This document shows, piece after piece, positions 5,602 to 9,329 of a stretch of 9,329 bases of DNA (its first letter is position 1; the number at the start of each line of letters is the position of its first letter). The position numbers and the translations under genes were made by a program. The stretch covers positions 1 through 9,329 of the forward strand of contig JALGUK010000046.1 of the NCBI GenBank assembly GCA_029820875.1, read 5' to 3'. A model generated the notes under the pieces. The model saw only the letters and a program-made list of their open reading frames with translations, was not told where the DNA came from and made no database searches. This stretch comes from Candidatus Zipacnadia bacterium (GTDB taxonomy: Bacteria; Armatimonadota; UBA5377; JALGUK01).

Positions 5602-7356
5602 ATGGCAGAGAACGAGAAGAACGTGGCAGAGAACACCGAGCAGAAGTCGCCCGTCATCGGTAAGGCTTCAGCAACGGAACGCGAGCCGAGCGCCTCGGAG
5701 AAGTTTTCGTTCTGGCTGGCGCCAGAGCAGATCGTGAACCCGTTCGACATCGTCGAAGCGGAACAGATGGGCGGAACGCGCACGTTTGGCCTCGTGACCA
5801 ACGTGAAACAAGTCACCGATGCGCCATCGCATTTGTCAAACTTTATCTCGAGTGACTTCGGTAACACTCAGGGAACGGCACAAACCCCTCGTCAGGGCGC
5901 GAACGTGGCTGAGGTGGACGTCCTGGCCAACTACGATCCTTCTGAGCCGAAGCGTTACCCTATGGGTATCTACATGCCGGTCCAGTGCGAGGCCCCCGTG
6001 CGTTTCACCGACGAAGAGGGAATCCACGTGGCGCTCGGCATCGACAAGATGTTCGAGTACGAAAAGAAACACAAGGTCAAGGTGACGATTCCTGCGGGGC
6101 TTATCAGTATGTCAAACGGCAGCATGGCACGTGTCTACCTGGACTCGCGGTACGTGCTCGGTCCGGAAGGTGCACATGTCAACATCACGGGCATTTCCGG
6201 TCTTGCGACAAAGACCTCATATGCTATGTTCTTAATCCAGGCTATCCTTCAGACCATTGGCGGAAAGGACACCGCGGTCATCCTGCTTAACGTAAAGCAA
6301 AACGACTTACTCGTGATCGACAAGCCAGTGAAAGGTTTGGCACCGGAAGACCACGACCTCTGGAACGCGCTGGGGCTTAAGCCACAGCCCTTCGAGAACG
6401 TGCGTTACCTCTTGCCTTGGGGCAAAGATACACAGACGACCGGAATGCCGAACTGCTTTGGCGAGCCGCCCGATCAGTTCCAGACTTATGCATACTCGCT
6501 TACTGATGTGGTGGGCGCACACGGGACGCCGGGGCCAGGGCTGGGACTGCTCATCCGAGTGCCCGATCCGTGGGATACGCTTGGTGCCCTGATAGGCGAA
6601 GTGCAACACGGCATCACGAACAACGAACCCAAGTGGCGGGGCGTCAGGACATGGGATGACCTGCTCAACAAGCCGCCGTTGATGAAAGAGGGAATACCAC
6701 AGCAGGTTGGAGAGGTGCGTCCGTCCTCGGTGGGCAGGTTCGTGCGCGTGCTGCGCAGGGTGGTTCGCAATAGACAGTCGGGCGTTTTCGTTCAACAGCG
6801 GGCAGAGCGACGAGCTGCAAACCTGGGTGAGGAGATCAGGAACATTCAGGGCGGGCAGACAACGGTCGTTGATATCGCGAAACTAACGGATGAGGAACGT
6901 GCCCTGGTGTTCGGCCAGATCATCCAGGAAGTCTACGGGATGTATGCGGAGGCGACGGTAGACGAGCGTGCTGATCTGCCCAAGCGCGTCATTATCTTCG
7001 TGGATGAGCTGAACAAGTACGCGCCCGCGCGACGCGGCGAAGGGGAATCTTCCATCCTTGAGTACGTGCAGGATATTGCCGCACGCGGTCGGTCCTTGGG
7101 CGTTGTACTGATCTCGGCAGAGCAATTCATGAGCGAGGTCCATGGACAAGTCATCGGCAACTGCGCCACGAAGGTCATCGGCCGGAGTGACTCTTCGGAG
7201 CTGTCTGATTCGGCCTACCGGTTCATCTCACAGGATGTGAAGGCACATTTGACGCGGCTAGAGGCGGGAGAACTCCTTTTATCGCACCCGATTTATCGCC
7301 AGCCAGTAAAGATCAAGTTCCCCCGTCCAGCGTATCAAGCCATTGGCCACGAGTGA
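5602..7356 (+). CDS. herA: HerA/FtsK-superfamily DNA-translocase ATPase with atypical P-loop
   Basis: 584 residues. After an acidic, lysine-rich N-terminus (about 1-30) comes a HAS-barrel-like region beginning near 'NPFDIVEAEQMGGTRTFGLV'. The Walker A position reads GISGLATKT (197-205): a lysine and threonine are kept, but the usual GxxxxGK(S/T) is altered by a one-residue insertion and loss of the glycine before lysine. Walker B is 'RVIIFVDELNKYAP' with D468-E469. Then follow 'ARGRSLGVVLISAEQ' with Q508 and 'NCATKVIGRSDSSEL', the sensor and arginine-finger region of HerA proteins. Walker A and B are separated by about 260 residues, indicating a long insertion (about 240-440) that includes a basic helical stretch near 370-410. 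HerA forms a hexamer that pumps double-stranded DNA into NurA. It is preceded by the nurA-like gene and followed after 8 bases by a methyltransferase. VirB4/TraG-type ATPases are a less likely alternative, as no transfer genes are present. Confidence 0.82.
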   Translation: MAENEKNVAENTEQKSPVIGKASATEREPSASEKFSFWLAPEQIVNPFDIVEAEQMGGTRTFGLVTNVKQVTDAPSHLSNFISSDFGNTQGTAQTPRQGANVAEVDVLANYDPSEPKRYPMGIYMPVQCEAPVRFTDEEGIHVALGIDKMFEYEKKHKVKVTIPAGLISMSNGSMARVYLDSRYVLGPEGAHVNITGISGLATKTSYAMFLIQAILQTIGGKDTAVILLNVKQNDLLVIDKPVKGLAPEDHDLWNALGLKPQPFENVRYLLPWGKDTQTTGMPNCFGEPPDQFQTYAYSLTDVVGAHGTPGPGLGLLIRVPDPWDTLGALIGEVQHGITNNEPKWRGVRTWDDLLNKPPLMKEGIPQQVGEVRPSSVGRFVRVLRRVVRNRQSGVFVQQRAERRAANLGEEIRNIQGGQTTVVDIAKLTDEERALVFGQIIQEVYGMYAEATVDERADLPKRVIIFVDELNKYAPARRGEGESSILEYVQDIAARGRSLGVVLISAEQFMSEVHGQVIGNCATKVIGRSDSSELSDSAYRFISQDVKAHLTRLEAGELLLSHPIYRQPVKIKFPRPAYQAIGHE

Positions 7357-7362
7357 GGAAGG
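7355..7362 (+). promoter_or_regulatory. Ribosome-binding site overlapping the herA stop
   Basis: GAGGAAGG (7355-7362) begins within the TGA of herA and ends 2 bases before ATG 7365 (GAGG is 6 bases before). It supports ATG 7365 over the in-frame GTG at 7353, and translational coupling of the methyltransferase to herA. Confidence 0.6.
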
Positions 7363-7364
7363 TA

Positions 7365-8624
7365 ATGAGTAGGTTCGTTGTGGAAGAGCGGGAGATCTGG
7401 CGGAGATGGGTGACGCCGAAGCCGCTTATGGCGAAGCCCGTACACCGCTGGTATGTCTTTCCGCATAGCTTCAGCAGCGAACTCGTTCACGCGCTCATTG
7501 ACGAGTGGGGCCTTGGGCCGGGAGATCATATCCTTGACCCATTCGCTGGCGCGGGCACGACCCTATTGGCGGCTAAGGAGAAGGGTGTGCCGGCGACGGG
7601 GTATGACTTATCTCCGTTAGCAGTGATGGCATCGCGTGTTAAGGTAGCCAACTACGACCTGAAGCGGTTGCGGGCGCAATGGGATAGGCTGTCCAAACGC
7701 CTCGAACCGAACAAGTGGAACGGTGCGGAGCACGAGTACCCCGAACTCGTGCGCAAGGCACTGCCCGGCAGGTTGCTGGGAGCGTACGAGGACACTCTGT
7801 GCAGCATTGCCGAGATGGACGCTTCAGAGACAGAGCGCGACCTCTTTCGGCTGGCCGTCCTGACGACAGTACCCCATTTCAGCCGCGCTGTAGCCACCGG
7901 GGGATGGCTGAAGTGGGTGCGGAAGTCGAGTCGAGTGACTGCGCTCACCTCGCAGATCGCGTCCCGCGTCGAGGGGATGCTACATGATTTACAGGAGGCA
8001 AGGCTGCCGCGCCGCACGCTCTGGCAGGTAAAGGAAGCAGACGCTCGCGCGTTGCCTGATACGGAGGGGACGTACTCCGCAGTTATCACGTCGCCTCCCT
8101 ACCCCAACCGCCATGATTACACACGGGTCTTCGGTGTGGAGCTTATGCTCGCGTTCCTGGACTGGGAGGACACGCGGCGACTCCGCTACCAGAGCTTCCA
8201 CTCGCACCCTGAAGCGCGCCCGGAACGGCCTGAAGCGCACAACTACACCCCGCCCAGGCAACTTGCGGACGTGCTCGAACGTATCGTTGAAAAGGGCGCG
8301 GACCCCAGGGTGCGCCGTATGATCGAGGGGTATTTCCTGGACATGTATCTCTGCCTTCGGGAAGTGGCCCGCGTGTGCAAGCATAGAGGCCGCGTCGCTC
8401 TTGTGGTCGGCAACGCGCAGTATTGCGGCGTGCCCGTGCTTGTTGATGAGTTGACAGCAGAGATCGGCGAGCGGGTAGGGCTTTGTTGCCAAAAGCTGAT
8501 TGCCGTGCGATACCGGGGCAACAGCGCTCAGCAGATGGGGAGGCACGGGCGTAACCCGTCCCGCGAGAGCGTAGTTGTCTTCGATCATGCCTGCAAAGGA
8601 CAGGTTGGGCAAGATGCGTTCTAA
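7365..8624 (+). CDS. DNA methyltransferase (N4-cytosine or N6-adenine), SPPY motif
   Basis: 419 residues. The N-terminus holds 'HRWYVFPHSFSSELV', a motif X-like region, then motif I 'ILDPFAGAGTTLLAA' (D58 to T66; the SAM-binding loop) and motif II 'GYDLSPLAVMAS'. The catalytic motif IV is 'TSPPYPNRHDYTRVF' (S243-P-P-Y246). The C-terminal half has 'MYLCLREVARVCKHRGRVALVVGNAQY', the usual late strand region, and a basic tail. Motif I precedes motif IV, unlike the IV-before-I order of beta-class enzymes. SPPY is seen most in N4-cytosine methyltransferases, but the base cannot be fixed from sequence. No separate restriction gene is directly paired with it; the likely partners are HerA-NurA or the nuclease-methylase upstream. 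About 175 residues between motifs I and IV may carry target recognition. The gene ends in TAA 35 bases before the ParA-type gene. Confidence 0.85.
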   Translation: MSRFVVEEREIWRRWVTPKPLMAKPVHRWYVFPHSFSSELVHALIDEWGLGPGDHILDPFAGAGTTLLAAKEKGVPATGYDLSPLAVMASRVKVANYDLKRLRAQWDRLSKRLEPNKWNGAEHEYPELVRKALPGRLLGAYEDTLCSIAEMDASETERDLFRLAVLTTVPHFSRAVATGGWLKWVRKSSRVTALTSQIASRVEGMLHDLQEARLPRRTLWQVKEADARALPDTEGTYSAVITSPPYPNRHDYTRVFGVELMLAFLDWEDTRRLRYQSFHSHPEARPERPEAHNYTPPRQLADVLERIVEKGADPRVRRMIEGYFLDMYLCLREVARVCKHRGRVALVVGNAQYCGVPVLVDELTAEIGERVGLCCQKLIAVRYRGNSAQQMGRHGRNPSRESVVVFDHACKGQVGQDAF

Positions 8625-8659
8625 TGGGCCGATCTGCAAAGCCCAGGGAGTCAAGAACT

Positions 8660-9329
8660 ATGGCCAATGCGAAGGTCGTCTCATTCATTAACTACAAGGG
8701 TGGCGTGGGGAAGACCACGACAACTTATCACGTAGGGTGTTGTCTCGCCGAGCAGCATCGGAAGAAGGTACTACTTGTGGACATCGATCCGCAGACTAAC
8801 CTGACCTTCCTCTGTGCACCCTATGAGAAGTGGGACGAGTTCCGTAGACGAGCCGGCACGATTGCATCTATGTATAAGAGGTTCCAGGACAGAATCGCGC
8901 TGGACACGAAGCGTTACATCTGGGCAGAACCCATCCAGACCCCGCGTGGTCGGGTCTCCAACCTTGACTTGATACCGTGTGATGTTGAATTGCTCGGGGA
9001 AGACCTCGGCGGTGGAAGCATCCCCGGAACCTTCCCGACCGTGGAGGCCCTCAGACAGAATGCGAAGCAGTTCCTTCGCGAACGCCAGTTTCTGAGACTC
9101 GCCCTGCGGGATGTAATGCAGAAGTACGAGTACATCCTGATTGACTGTCCACCGAATCTGTATCTGATGACCCAAAATGCAATTGTGGCAAGCGATTGGT
9201 ATGTGATCACTGCTATCCCAGACCACTTGTCGACTATAGGTCTGAGAATCCTTCAGAGCAAGGTCAATAAGATTGAGGAGATGGTAAAGTCCGCAAGCAC
9301 CTTCGCGGGCAACGCGGATTCTTGTACAC
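8660..9329 (+). CDS. ParA/MinD-type ATPase (cut by window edge)
   Basis: From ATG 8660 the frame stays open for 223 codons to the window edge. AGGGAG (8645-8650) lies 9 bases upstream. The N-terminus has the deviant Walker A 'KGGVGKTT' (13-20) with the signature lysine K13, then 'KVLLVDIDPQTNLT' (D41, D43) and Walker B 'YILIDCPPNLYLM' (D162), all typical of ParA/Soj/MinD proteins, which dimerise on ATP and bind DNA or membrane cooperatively. Between these lies an insertion of roughly 60 residues rich in charge and aromatics (about 52-110), longer than in minimal plasmid ParA proteins. No parB or centromere repeats are visible. Only a 35-base gap separates it from the methyltransferase, on the same strand, so it probably belongs to the operon rather than to a plasmid partition locus; a partition gene next to the island remains possible, since the downstream partner is not seen. 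Confidence 0.88.
   Translation, partial: MANAKVVSFINYKGGVGKTTTTYHVGCCLAEQHRKKVLLVDIDPQTNLTFLCAPYEKWDEFRRRAGTIASMYKRFQDRIALDTKRYIWAEPIQTPRGRVSNLDLIPCDVELLGEDLGGGSIPGTFPTVEALRQNAKQFLRERQFLRLALRDVMQKYEYILIDCPPNLYLMTQNAIVASDWYVITAIPDHLSTIGLRILQSKVNKIEEMVKSASTFAGNADSCT

Noticed and set aside
4154..5602. A 482-codon open frame on the minus strand, antisense to the PIN and nurA-like genes
   Set aside because: The translation is rich in H, R and Q without any recognisable domain. It lies opposite well-supported genes with proper ribosome-binding sites, as expected for a shadow frame in GC-rich DNA.
7989..8654. A 221-codon minus-strand open frame opposite the second methyltransferase
   Set aside because: It covers the SPPY motif region of a well-supported gene and shows no recognisable motif.
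8625..8659. Gap before the ParA-type gene as a transcription boundary
   Set aside because: Only 35 bases, without a hairpin plus T-run and without a recognisable promoter; read-through from the methyltransferase is the simpler reading.
1..9329. CRISPR array, tRNA, rRNA, insertion sequence or attachment-site repeats
   Set aside because: No regularly spaced repeats, no tRNA-like cloverleaf, no transposase motifs and no terminal repeats were seen; the excisionase-type HTH gene has no integrase partner in the window.

Overview
The window is a gene-dense, GC-rich piece of a bacterial genome. The evidence for a bacterium is purine-rich Shine-Dalgarno sequences at 4-9 bases before almost every start, GTG starts, and a sigma70-type promoter with a perfect TTGACA. 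No marker gene fixes the phylum. Every recognisable gene acts on nucleic acid or is an ATPase of the sort found with such enzymes, so this looks like an accessory defence (restriction/anti-mobile-element) island rather than housekeeping DNA.

Layout. At the left edge (1-172, minus strand) is the beginning of a gene whose N-terminus resembles that of Mrr-type restriction endonucleases; it is cut by the window edge. A 244-base divergent intergenic region (173-416) carries the promoter for the plus-strand operon. The operon then reads without a visible break: a small excisionase-type helix-turn-helix protein (417-635); a 1082-residue fusion of PD-(D/E)XK nuclease, adenine methyltransferase and probable target-recognition domain (625-3873), similar in layout to type IIG restriction enzymes; a PIN-domain nuclease (3903-4442); a NurA-like nuclease (4457-5587); a HerA/FtsK-type hexameric ATPase with an odd P-loop (5602-7356); a second, smaller DNA methyltransferase with an SPPY motif (7365-8624); and a ParA-type ATPase (8660 to the right edge, cut by the edge). 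Gaps are short (-11, 29, 14, 14, 8 and 35 bases), no terminator hairpin is evident, and the ribosome-binding sites of herA and the second methyltransferase overlap the stop codon of the gene before, so a single co-transcribed and partly translationally coupled unit is likely.

Working model (inference). HerA and NurA are known partners: the ATPase translocates on DNA and drives NurA to resect or degrade it. Placed between two methyltransferases and beside a nuclease-methylase fusion, the pair could destroy unmodified invading DNA while the methylases mark self DNA. The PIN protein would add a second nuclease activity (possibly on RNA), the HTH protein would regulate the operon or help DNA recognition, and the ParA ATPase would be a further nucleotide-dependent component. 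I do not recognise this gene set as one of the named systems (BREX, DISARM, Dnd/Ssp, classical type I-III), and both ends are cut, so further components may lie outside the window.
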